From assembly GCF_009725235.1 (NCBI RefSeq), contig NZ_WJFC01000222.1:1-21802 (forward strand): 21,802 bases of DNA, in the 5' to 3' direction. Made by a program: the position numbers and the translations under genes. This DNA comes from Scytonema sp. UIC 10036 (GTDB lineage: Bacteria > Cyanobacteriota > Cyanobacteriia > Cyanobacteriales > Nostocaceae). The notes beneath the pieces were generated by a model. It had not been told where the DNA came from. It was given only the letters and a program-made list of their open reading frames with translations, and did no database searches. Positions within the stretch are counted from its first letter, which is position 1. Every line of letters begins with the position of its first letter. Below are positions 8,032 through 14,935 of the stretch, piece after piece.

Positions 8032-8460
8032 CTTGAAACTTAGCGATTCCCGGCAACGGGATTGAAACATAAAAATCAAACCGCATATATATAAAATATT
8101 TTACCTTGAAACTTAGCGATTCCCGGCAACGGGATTGAAACGGACAAGCGATCGATATAGAAGGAGGAGGAATTGAATTCTTGAAACTTAGCGATTCCCG
8201 GCAACGGGATTGAAACACTTGCTAGTGTTTCGTGGCCCCTGGTCAGTTTCAACTTGAAACTTAGCGATTCCCGGCAACGGGATTGAAACCAGATGCATTG
8301 TCAATCAATACGTGGAATTATATCCTTGAAACTTAGCGATTCCCGGCAACGGGATTGAAACAGAACCTACTTCTCCAATGCGAGTACCTGGTTTAACCTT
8401 GAAACTTAGCGATTCCCGGCAACGGGATTGAAACTCAAACTGAAAGCGCTCAGTCAATCT
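8032..8460 (+). CRISPR. CRISPR array, leader-proximal part (6 repeats, 5 spacers plus start of spacer 6)
   Basis: Six identical 37-bp repeats lie at 8032-8068, 8105-8141, 8180-8216, 8253-8289, 8325-8361 and 8398-8434. Spacers are 36, 38, 36, 35 and 36 bp. The repeat begins CTTGAAACTTAGCG, has a stem TCCCG/CGGGA closed by a GCAA (GNRA) tetraloop, and ends in ATTGAAAC, an 8-nt handle typical of Cas6-processed type I/III repeats. Spacer 6 begins at 8435 and is broken after 26 nt by the transposon at 8461; its last 10 nt and the seventh repeat are at 17807-17853. No cas gene is in the window, so effectors must act in trans or be lost. The subtype cannot be fixed from the repeat alone. Confidence 0.95.
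8456..8460. repeat. Target-site duplication, left copy (AATCT)
   Basis: AATCT directly precedes the TGT of the left transposon end. The same five bases follow the ACA of the right end at 17802-17806. Five-bp duplications are the hallmark of Tn7-family insertion. Confidence 0.88.
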
Positions 8461-8622
8461 TGTCACTTTACCCAGGGGATGGCAGTAAAGTGGAAGCAGT
8501 TGATGGCAGTAAAAAAGCTTGAAATGCTGATGATGACGTTGAGCCTTCTGAGGCGATTATGACAATCACGGAAGCAGTGGATGGCAGTAAGTATAAGAAT
8601 GGAAGCAGCAAAATGGCAGTAA
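8461..8622. repeat. Left end of the Tn7-like element with four transposase-binding-site-like repeats
   Basis: The terminus is TGTCACTTTACCC. Four imperfect direct repeats of about 22 bp follow, of the form (T/C)GGAAGCAGNNGATGGCAGTAA: 8468-8488 (terminal, diverged upstream half), 8491-8512, 8569-8590 and 8600-8622. This multi-site layout with uneven spacing is what TnsB-type transposases bind at Tn7-family ends. The terminal copy matches the inverted right terminus over TGTNACTTNNACC and GATGGCAGTAA. Confidence 0.8.
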
Positions 8623-9020
8623 GTATGTAATCAAATGACAAACAGCTAAAAGCGTTGCATAGCAATGGTTTTAAAGTTTTACATCATTGAGTATTGAGGC
8701 GATTCTAGTTGGGAGCATCCTAAAGACGGAAGCGTTGATGACAGATAAATGAGTACATAGTGGGCTGTTGTACTAAAATCCCATAGTACAAAAGCTTTAA
8801 GAATTATGGGATTTCTGGAGAAAAAGGTATGAATTAATACTCTATACGAAAAAGCTGGATAATAGTCTAAGCAAGGGTTTTATTGATTATAAGCCAAATT
8901 TTCTTTGAAGCAGTTGGTGGCAGCAAGTAGAAGAAAATTAATGGTTCTTAAATTTTCCAGGAAAAAGATTCGATTGAATAGAAGTATGCAATGAAGTAAA
9001 AATTGCGTACCGAGGTAGAA
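8623..9020 (+). promoter_or_regulatory. Upstream region of the tnsA-like gene with an internal binding-site-like repeat
   Basis: This stretch has no gene. It contains a hairpin AAATCCCATA/TATGGGATTT (about 8777-8815) and a fifth copy of the end repeat at 8905-8926 (TTGAAGCAGTTGGTGGCAGC), about 95 bp before the start codon. A diverged copy of the whole segment from about 8675 recurs at about 17855-18189, also with the end-type repeat (18073-18094). Conservation between the two copies, in front of the same gene start, suggests a promoter/control region that the transposase may bind. Confidence 0.5.
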
Positions 9021-9197
9021 ATGCTGACAGAATCAGAGTTTAATGAGTGGTCGGCATCAATTGAGTTGTCACCACAACAATATACAATGATTCAAACGAT
9101 ACGTAGTTCTCCACCGTCAAGACGGGTAAGGGGAAAGGTGGGAAATGTTGTCGGGCGATACCCAAGTAAAAAAATGGGTGTGGTGATTCAGTTCGAG
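9021..9197 (+). pseudogene. 5' part of the tnsA-like gene (interrupted)
   Basis: The first 59 codons encode MLTESEFNEW, then SSPPSRRVRGK and RYPSKKMGVVIQFE, the conserved N-terminus of the TnsA-TnsB-type proteins of cyanobacterial Tn7-like elements. The ATG at 9021 is preferred over an upstream TTG at 9003 because MLTExEF is the family start. The gene is cut after FE by the tyrosine-recombinase element and reads only four more codons before a stop. The coding sequence resumes in frame at 14930/14936 (FESHRNELALIYEMEYD). Confidence 0.8.
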
Positions 9198-9657
9198 TTA
9201 TGTAATACATAATGTATACAACGGTGGCAACATAAGGCATTGACTGTTCTAATACTTCTTTAATTTCTTTTGTCACATCATAGCCCAACTCAAGAATTTC
9301 GTTACCAACCTTAATTAGCTGCCGACGTTGGTATTGAGCTAAAATCAAAAGTGCTGTGTGGTCTATATTTACTGTCGAGACTTTTCTATCCACCAATTTA
9401 CTTAGCTGACTTCTACCGCCAACTTTAGTTAGCAGCTTCTGGTCATGAAGCCAGCTAGTTACTGTTAATAAATCAGTGGGTTGATTTTGGCGGTACAATT
9501 CTAAAATTGCTCGATAAATTTGCTGGTGAGCAGAAACATAGAATTTTTCTGGTGTCAAAATATCAACAATTTTGGCTAGAGCATCTGAATCTAATAAGCA
9601 ACTAGCAAGTACGCTTTCTTCTGCTTCAATATTTTGTGGAGGTAATTTATCAGTCAT
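9040..9657 (-). CDS. DnaB N-terminal-domain protein, C-terminus reads out of the element
   Basis: Residues about 5-110 are the N-terminal domain of replicative helicase DnaB: LPPQNIEAEESVLASCLLDS, FYVSAHQQIYRAILELY, then LTKVGGRSQLSKLVD. The RecA-like helicase domain is absent. The protein ends with a helix resembling the DnaB linker (QLIKVGNEILELGYD...LEQSM), after which the sequence is unrelated. Codons beyond 9197 lie in the antisense strand of the interrupted tnsA gene, so roughly the last 50 residues of the 205-aa product depend on the insertion site. The ATG at 9657 overlaps the stop of the gene before by 8 nt, indicating coupling. The domain may bind primase, host helicase or helicase loader; the role in transposition is unknown. 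Confidence 0.7.
   Translation of the reverse strand: MTDKLPPQNIEAEESVLASCLLDSDALAKIVDILTPEKFYVSAHQQIYRAILELYRQNQPTDLLTVTSWLHDQKLLTKVGGRSQLSKLVDRKVSTVNIDHTALLILAQYQRRQLIKVGNEILELGYDVTKEIKEVLEQSMPYVATVVYIMYYITRTESPHPFFYLGIARQHFPPFPLPVLTVENYVSFESLYIVVVTTQLMPTTH
9192..9197. repeat. 6-bp core flanking the inner element, left copy (TTCGAG)
   Basis: TTCGAG here and at 14930-14935 bracket the tyrosine-recombinase element. Inside each copy, after four bases, lies the inverted 8-mer GTAATACA (9202-9209) / TGTATTAC (14918-14925). The left arm is part of the palindrome TTATGTA-A-TACATAA (9198-9212). A short core plus symmetric inner arms is the layout of a tyrosine recombinase crossover site. Confidence 0.8.
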
Positions 9658-10156
9658 CTGCTTTAACGTCAAATATAGTACTAATATTTACAAGTTCTTC
9701 TCGGGATGCAAACTCTCTATCCAATAGCGTGGCGTTTCTGGAAAAAATTTCTGGTTGTTTTGAAAGTTTTTCTGGCGAGTGGGAGTGCTGTAAATTATCG
9801 GTTTTTTTCCAACGTTCCTTGATTGCACTCGCTAACCACCCACCAGGGTTATCAATATTTATTCGCTCTTGTTCATATTTATAATACTCAATAGCGGCTA
9901 AAACAGCTAACTCTGTAGCAGCGTTGATTAATTTGGTTAAATTATTATTAAGTTTTATTCCGATTTTATCTAGTTCATATAATATACAGTCACTGACAAT
10001 TTGTGATTTTTGAGTCAAGGGAATTACTTTACTATCATTTGTTGGTTGACTTACTGATTTTAAGCGATTTTCTAAAGTCTCTATAATTTCTTTTTGACGT
10101 TCAACTTGCTCAATTAAAGAATGAGTTCTATAAACTTGTCCTGAAGACAGCTTCAT
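9650..10156 (-). CDS. Hypothetical protein of the tyrosine-recombinase operon
   Basis: About 168 aa from the ATG at 10156 (a GTG at 10177 is also possible). The N-terminal third is a coiled coil (LIEQVERQKEIIETLENRLKS). The middle is predicted helical (IVSDCILYELDKIGIKLNNN, AATELAVLAAIEYYKYEQER). It is followed by NPGGWLASAIKERWK, a motif that resembles the tails of plasmid or phage replication-associated helical proteins. No enzyme motif is visible. It overlaps the TnpC-like gene upstream and the DnaB-N gene downstream, so it is probably cotranslated with them. Function not recognised. Confidence 0.6.
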   Translation of the reverse strand: MKLSSGQVYRTHSLIEQVERQKEIIETLENRLKSVSQPTNDSKVIPLTQKSQIVSDCILYELDKIGIKLNNNLTKLINAATELAVLAAIEYYKYEQERINIDNPGGWLASAIKERWKKTDNLQHSHSPEKLSKQPEIFSRNATLLDREFASREELVNISTIFDVKADD

Positions 10157-10511
10157 TTTTACGTTTAAGTTCCGCACGCTCTTTCTCTAATTCGTAAATC
10201 CGTTTTTTTAGGCGTTCAATCACTTGAGAATGAGCTTTGGCAGTAACAGGAGGTCGCACAGTTGGGCTTGATGGCATTGAGGACTGCTGGTTACGTAATT
10301 GAGCTATATGTGCTTTGAGTTCGGGATATTTATATAAATATGGAACACTAACATTGGCTTCTTTTGCAATAGTTTGGAAGTTGATTTTCGCCCCAATTTT
10401 TTGTAAGCGTTCAATGGCTTTATTCACTTTTTCTAATGTGTCTTGCTTCCGGGCTAATTGGGTAGCAGTAAGAGTTTTAATTCGAGCTTCTTTAGTGTTG
10501 GAATGACTCAT
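10128..10511 (-). CDS. tnpC: TnpC-like small helical protein (DUF6262 type)
   Basis: 127 aa, the same size as the TnpC of Tn554 (about 125 aa). It has an N-terminal region with a helix-turn-helix character (INFQTIAKEANVSVPYLYKY) and a C-terminal coiled coil (QVIERLKKRIYELEKERAEL). TnpC-type proteins accompany the two Tn554 recombinases and affect efficiency or orientation of transposition. The start ATG overlaps the TnpB stop as ATGA and has GGAGAAAG just upstream, so translation is coupled. The family name is assigned from size, position and fold; sequence identity to Tn554 TnpC was not measured. Confidence 0.65.
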   Translation of the reverse strand: MSHSNTKEARIKTLTATQLARKQDTLEKVNKAIERLQKIGAKINFQTIAKEANVSVPYLYKYPELKAHIAQLRNQQSSMPSSPTVRPPVTAKAHSQVIERLKKRIYELEKERAELKRKNEAVFRTSL

Positions 10512-12292
10512 ACTTTCTCCTGTAAGCTAGCAATAATTTTGTCTATTTGGTCAGCTTGTCGCGCAAATTGCTCAACTAATACATCATGTCCCTGGATCAG
10601 GGCTGTTGATTCTTTCGCTCTCAGCAAGTCGCGAAGCTTGATGTAGGTATGTAATTTGTCAGCAGTAGCAACAAAATGGCTACAAGTGTAGCAAGCTCTA
10701 AATTTATTGCAGCGCTGGTCTAAAGGGAGTCCACAATAACCATAAATAGGAGTATTAATATGGTTGCCTTCTAACTCTAATTGATGAGCGCGTGGATTCT
10801 CCCAAAAGGACTTAGGCATCGATTCATAGTAAAGAGGTTTTCCCTCTATATTGAATAAGGCTTTTTGAATGTGCCCTGCTTCTTTTTCAATCAACTCACA
10901 ACTAACATGAGTGTAGTAAGTGCTGGTAGTAGCTAGATGTCTATGTCCAGCCCATGCACTAACTATTGCTAAATCATGTCCCTGTTCAAATAGTTGAGTC
11001 AGACGAGTAGAGCGAAGTAGTTTAGGGCTGAAGGAAACTAGTTTTCCATTCTCATCCCTAATATCAAGAACACTGATAAGACAATTGATAGCTTTTTGTA
11101 GTGGACTCGGAATTAAGATTACTTTCTTTACAGGTTTCAGTTTTGGTTGAGATATGTCTGTTTGAGATACATTTTGATAGTGACAAAATAAATACTCCCA
11201 TGATTCACCCCAGAGATTTTCAATATATTCTTGCTGTTCAAAAACAACTTTTGCAATTGTTCTGGTAATCGGAACTTCATGCCAGTCATTAGTTTTAGGA
11301 CGTTGCCAAATAATTTTCCAATGTTCACCTTCTTGCACTAAACAATCTTTTTTTAAAAAAGCCAACTCACTACAACGCATGGCAGTAAACATCGCTATAA
11401 TCCACATCCGAGCAATTGTGTCGGGAAGTTTATGTAGGTTAGATTCAATTTGTTCTCGAACAGTATTAGTTAAAGGGTCTGTATTCTGTTTATAATTTTT
11501 GGGGAAGTCAGTGTCACGAATAATATCTTGGCTGACATTAAATAAGTTTCTTTGGTTGCCAAACATAAAAAAGCTTCGTAAATCGCCTAATCTATCTTTG
11601 ATAGAACTTTTTCCTACTTTTTTACTTTTTAACCAATCTACAAAGTCAAAAACAGTTTCTCGGTTGATTTGAGAAATATTGGTGATATTTTTCTCGTCAA
11701 GATAATGAGAAAATTTTCGCAATCCCACTAAACGCTGTTGAATACCTGAGTCGGATTTTTGAGATTTACATAAATGGTGAATATATTGCTTGGCTAAATG
11801 GATAAACCAATCCATAGCTAATGAATCAAAGTTAACAATATATTGAGAGCGCTTAATCACCTGTTTTGGGTTAATTGCCCTTAAATCCCACAAATTATCA
11901 TCAAAGTTAAATGGCTTGACAGGGGGTAAACTTCCAGAAAAGCGGCTAATATTACTATTGCTGATATCAATCGATTCAAATGTAGAAGCTTTACAAACTT
12001 GACAAATAAACTCTTGTTTACTGGAGTTACGTCCAATTGGAAATACACTTCTAGCATTACAAGCGGGGTTGGGACAAGCAAATTCTCCTACGCTGTAATC
12101 TCGACGCCAATTTATTTTTGATTTGAGTTCATAAGTTTTTAATGTATAAAATTGGCTTTCATGTTTCCCACACTTAGGACAGCGAAAAAGTTGTTTATTT
12201 TTATATTTTCCAGCTAAATTCATACCGGGAAGTGAACAAGCAGGACACATGAATTCTTTGAGGTAATCTTGTTTCCAGTTAATTTCTACCAT
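10508..12292 (-). CDS. tnpB: Tyrosine recombinase, TnpB-like (third of the trio)
   Basis: 594 aa. The N-terminus carries CxxC zinc-finger-like pairs (CPACSLPG, CPKCGKHES, CPNPAC, CQVC). A core-binding domain spans about 145-265 and a catalytic domain about 270-480. Catalytic boxes seen are TAMRCSELAFL (Arg I), SPKLLRSTRL (box II, with Lys where His of HxxR is usual), and GHRHLATTSTYYTH (His plus nucleophile Tyr). A C-terminal Cys-rich motif (RACYTCSHF) and a coiled coil follow. Its length and position before a TnpC-like gene match TnpB of Tn554. It overlaps the preceding recombinase gene by 14 bp. Confidence 0.82.
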   Translation of the reverse strand: MVEINWKQDYLKEFMCPACSLPGMNLAGKYKNKQLFRCPKCGKHESQFYTLKTYELKSKINWRRDYSVGEFACPNPACNARSVFPIGRNSSKQEFICQVCKASTFESIDISNSNISRFSGSLPPVKPFNFDDNLWDLRAINPKQVIKRSQYIVNFDSLAMDWFIHLAKQYIHHLCKSQKSDSGIQQRLVGLRKFSHYLDEKNITNISQINRETVFDFVDWLKSKKVGKSSIKDRLGDLRSFFMFGNQRNLFNVSQDIIRDTDFPKNYKQNTDPLTNTVREQIESNLHKLPDTIARMWIIAMFTAMRCSELAFLKKDCLVQEGEHWKIIWQRPKTNDWHEVPITRTIAKVVFEQQEYIENLWGESWEYLFCHYQNVSQTDISQPKLKPVKKVILIPSPLQKAINCLISVLDIRDENGKLVSFSPKLLRSTRLTQLFEQGHDLAIVSAWAGHRHLATTSTYYTHVSCELIEKEAGHIQKALFNIEGKPLYYESMPKSFWENPRAHQLELEGNHINTPIYGYCGLPLDQRCNKFRACYTCSHFVATADKLHTYIKLRDLLRAKESTALIQGHDVLVEQFARQADQIDKIIASLQEKV

Positions 12293-13763
12293 TAGTTACC
12301 TTTAACCCTTTAATTCTCACTGACAAATTCTGAAAATCTATTTCTAAACCTTGTTTTTGTTTAACCATCCCCAATTGGTCGGCCAGCTTAAGTTCTGATT
12401 CTACTTGCTTTAAATCTTCTACTAAATTAGGTAAATCATCAGTCGAAGTTCGCCAATGTTCACATCGCCAACAAGCATTGACTGTTTGACAAGGCGATTT
12501 GATTACTGGACGATGACACTCACCATACTGTGTTGTAATTTGGTACATCTTACGGCGCATCAATTCTGTAATAGCATTCTGAGGTTGATGTTCCAAAACT
12601 ACTTGACCTGATATATCGACATACTTTTTTGATTTCATTAACTCTTCATATTCGTTACTCAAAACTTGTTTGAGAAGATGTTTATAATGTCGCTGCATAT
12701 CAGGGGAACGATGTCTAAGATATTTTTGAATAATTAAATCTCTGATGCCTGCATTTGTAAGAACTGTACCAACTGTACGACGGAACTGATGTGAAGCAAA
12801 ATGCCAAATTTCACCATTATTTGAAGTAATTTTAGATTCGGAAGCCAACTTATTCAACCATTGGTTAAAAGTACTTAAACTCATCACTCTTGGCGCTGGC
12901 ATAAAACCATGTCTATTGCCTCGATTACTACAAAATAATTGCTCGTAGTCGTTTTTAAAGTGATGTCTTATATATTTTTGTTGCTCTTTGATAATAATTG
13001 CCAACTCTGGAATAATTGGCATCTCGTCAATAGTTCTATATTTTTCAGTTGTAAAACGCAAACGCCATTGTGTACCTCGTTTTCTCAAACAATCAAGAGG
13101 TAAGTTGAGAAGCTCCCCGACTCTGATTCCTGTGGTTTTAATAATTATTACCATCCTTTGTATGGGTTCTGGAAGAAAATGTAGATTCTGTTCTAATTGA
13201 TTCCAAACTTCTTCAGGAATATATTCAATCTCATCATTTTTCGGACCTCTCATTGGCAAACGTTTTCCTTGAAACCAGTATGTACTAACATCTAACCATC
13301 CTGATAATCGACAAACATCAAAAAAATCACCCAAAGTTATATAGTGGCATGAAATTGTTCTTTTAGCTAAGTTAAGAGTCTGTAGGTAATCGTCAAACTC
13401 TTGAAAAATTTGAGGGTTAATTTGCTCAGATGTCTCAACTGATTTTTGAGTTAAAAATCTAGAAAATCTGTTCAAATGACTGATTTTATGCGCGAGATAT
13501 TGAGGGGTTAAGTTTTGACGAGTTTTTGTTAGTATGTAAAATTTTACTAGTATTTTTAACCAATCTGGCAGGAGGTTTTCAAAGTTTAATGTTAATTTTT
13601 TACTATGTGGGTTAACTCTTAGTCCCAAATCATCAATTGTGTGCCAAAGATCCTTTTTTAGTAAAGGGTTAGCTAAAAGTAATTTCGCCTCTTGATTCTG
13701 AACAAAAAATTGATAATCCGATAACGGCTCAAGTTCATTCACCTTTTTCTTCCTCAATCTCAA
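12279..13763 (-). CDS. Tyrosine recombinase (middle member of the trio)
   Basis: Up to 494 aa. It has an N-terminal SAM-like core-binding domain (about 60-165) and a catalytic domain (about 185-375) with TGIRVGELLNLP (Arg I), SHQFRRTVGT (HxxR) and LRHRSPDMQRHYKHLL (His/Arg region and Tyr). A C-terminal zinc-type motif CQTVNACWRCEHW and a coiled coil end the protein. Start uncertain: TTG at 13763, or GTG at 13742, which has AGGAAG 8-13 nt upstream and is a good candidate. It overlaps both neighbours. Two-recombinase Tn554 lacks a gene in this position, so this is the member that makes the element trio-like. Confidence 0.8.
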   Translation of the reverse strand: MRLRKKKVNELEPLSDYQFFVQNQEAKLLLANPLLKKDLWHTIDDLGLRVNPHSKKLTLNFENLLPDWLKILVKFYILTKTRQNLTPQYLAHKISHLNRFSRFLTQKSVETSEQINPQIFQEFDDYLQTLNLAKRTISCHYITLGDFFDVCRLSGWLDVSTYWFQGKRLPMRGPKNDEIEYIPEEVWNQLEQNLHFLPEPIQRMVIIIKTTGIRVGELLNLPLDCLRKRGTQWRLRFTTEKYRTIDEMPIIPELAIIIKEQQKYIRHHFKNDYEQLFCSNRGNRHGFMPAPRVMSLSTFNQWLNKLASESKITSNNGEIWHFASHQFRRTVGTVLTNAGIRDLIIQKYLRHRSPDMQRHYKHLLKQVLSNEYEELMKSKKYVDISGQVVLEHQPQNAITELMRRKMYQITTQYGECHRPVIKSPCQTVNACWRCEHWRTSTDDLPNLVEDLKQVESELKLADQLGMVKQKQGLEIDFQNLSVRIKGLKVTNGRN

Positions 13764-14853
13764 TCACTTTTAACAAATCGTTCTCATCAATTATGTGAGA
13801 ATAAATATCTAAGGTGGTCTGTACTGAAGTGTGCCCTAACAGATATTTTACTCTATCAACATTCATGCCTGCTTTCAAGATTCGCGTAGCGAACGAATGC
13901 CTCATTAGGTGTGGATAAACTTTAATTCCTGTCTTTTTTGACAATCGAGAAAACATGGTGTTGAGTACCCTCAAATTCATCGGTGCGCCGATATTTCCTG
14001 ACCAAATGTTGACAAATACGTAATCAGAATTTTTATCGGGATATTCATGAATTAGGTAATCGTTGTAAAGAATCAATAACTCTTTTGGGACAGGAATAAC
14101 TCTTTCTTGACCTTTTACTCTTGCTCCATTAGAGTGATTTTGACGTTGTACTACTTGAATTGTATGGTCGTCAAAGTCTCCGATATCTTCATGACATAAT
14201 CCTAAAAGCTCTCCTTTTCTCATTCCCGTACTATTGAGCATTAATATAATTAGTTTGTCTCGTAATCGATGACAATTATTTACCAAGGTTTTTATTTGTT
14301 CATCCATTAAACAACCAGGAAATATCTTCGGCTCTTTGAGCTTGACCAATTTCTGGCGGGTTGGCTTGGATTTAGCGATTCCTTGTAGAAGTCCTTTTCG
14401 AGTTGTTCCCTTTGTAATTATCCATTGGTCAAAATGCTTAGAGTCAATAGTTTTATTCGCTAAATGGTATTCATAAAAGTTAGTGACGACGGTAATAACG
14501 ATGTTAATGCTTCTCTGTGTCCGTTTAGCTTGAACTGCTTGCAACCTGACAATTTTACTGGGTTCTCCCACGTGCAGAAAGTAGGCAAAATCTTCTAGGT
14601 CAGAAAGCTCAACATTAACCCAGTCAAGGTTCTTCAGTGCTAGAAACTCCCACCAAGCTTTTAGTGCGTAGCCGTATGTCTCAACTGTATTGGGAGATTT
14701 AGAACTGGTGAGATAGGTTAGGTACCGTTGAACAGGTTCAACCACTTGATAGTCTTCATCCAACATCACCCATACAGTTTGTTCTGTGTAAGGGTCAATT
14801 CCTTTTTGAAGTGAAAGTCTCATTTTTACGTTGTATAGGAAATCATATAGCAT
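13735..14853 (-). CDS. tnpA: Tyrosine recombinase, TnpA-like (first of the trio)
   Basis: 372 aa, close to Tn554 TnpA (about 361 aa). The N-terminal domain has SKSPNTVETYGYALKAWWEFL, a standard core-binding helix pair. The catalytic domain has STGMRKGELLGL (Arg I), a Lys-bearing beta-hairpin region, HLMRHSFATRIL (HxxR) and LGHTSVQTTLDIYSH (His and nucleophile Tyr). All key residues are present, so it should be catalytically competent. It is the first gene of the six-gene operon, 75 bp from the element's right edge; the promoter must lie in 14854-14929. An ATG ten codons downstream (14823) is an alternative start. Confidence 0.87.
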   Translation of the reverse strand: MLYDFLYNVKMRLSLQKGIDPYTEQTVWVMLDEDYQVVEPVQRYLTYLTSSKSPNTVETYGYALKAWWEFLALKNLDWVNVELSDLEDFAYFLHVGEPSKIVRLQAVQAKRTQRSINIVITVVTNFYEYHLANKTIDSKHFDQWIITKGTTRKGLLQGIAKSKPTRQKLVKLKEPKIFPGCLMDEQIKTLVNNCHRLRDKLIILMLNSTGMRKGELLGLCHEDIGDFDDHTIQVVQRQNHSNGARVKGQERVIPVPKELLILYNDYLIHEYPDKNSDYVFVNIWSGNIGAPMNLRVLNTMFSRLSKKTGIKVYPHLMRHSFATRILKAGMNVDRVKYLLGHTSVQTTLDIYSHIIDENDLLKVIEIEEEKGE

Positions 14854-14929
14854 GACTTTAACTTAATACGACGTTCTCAAAAAAGCTCCTAAATTTTGTT
14901 GTTGTTGACTTTTTCTTTGTATTACTTTA

Positions 14930-14935
14930 TTCGAG
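14930..14935. repeat. 6-bp core flanking the inner element, right copy (TTCGAG)
   Basis: This is the partner of 9192-9197. The inverted arm TGTATTAC at 14918-14925 lies four bases inside, exactly mirroring the left side. The core encodes Phe-Glu in the tnsA frame on both sides. Confidence 0.8.

Larger units (their letters stand above)
9198..14935 (-). mobile_element. Tn554/RIT-like tyrosine-recombinase element nested in tnsA
   Basis: This 5,738-bp insertion (counting one core copy) is filled by one minus-strand operon with overlapping genes: three tyrosine recombinases, a TnpC-like protein, an unknown protein and a DnaB N-domain protein. The boundaries are set by the TTCGAG core at each side and by exact restoration of the tnsA reading frame when the element is removed. 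Tn554-family elements carry tnpA, tnpB and tnpC and also leave a 6-bp core; three successive recombinases recall Recombinase-in-Trio elements. This one combines both layouts. There is no resistance or other recognised cargo. Confidence 0.82.

Noticed and set aside
7967..8218. 83-aa minus-strand open frame over the CRISPR array
   Set aside because: It contains repeated near-identical segments because it translates CRISPR repeats; it is an artefact.
8468..8665. 65-aa minus-strand open frame near 8500
   Set aside because: It translates the repeated transposon-end sites (LLPSTAS repeated) and has no other support.
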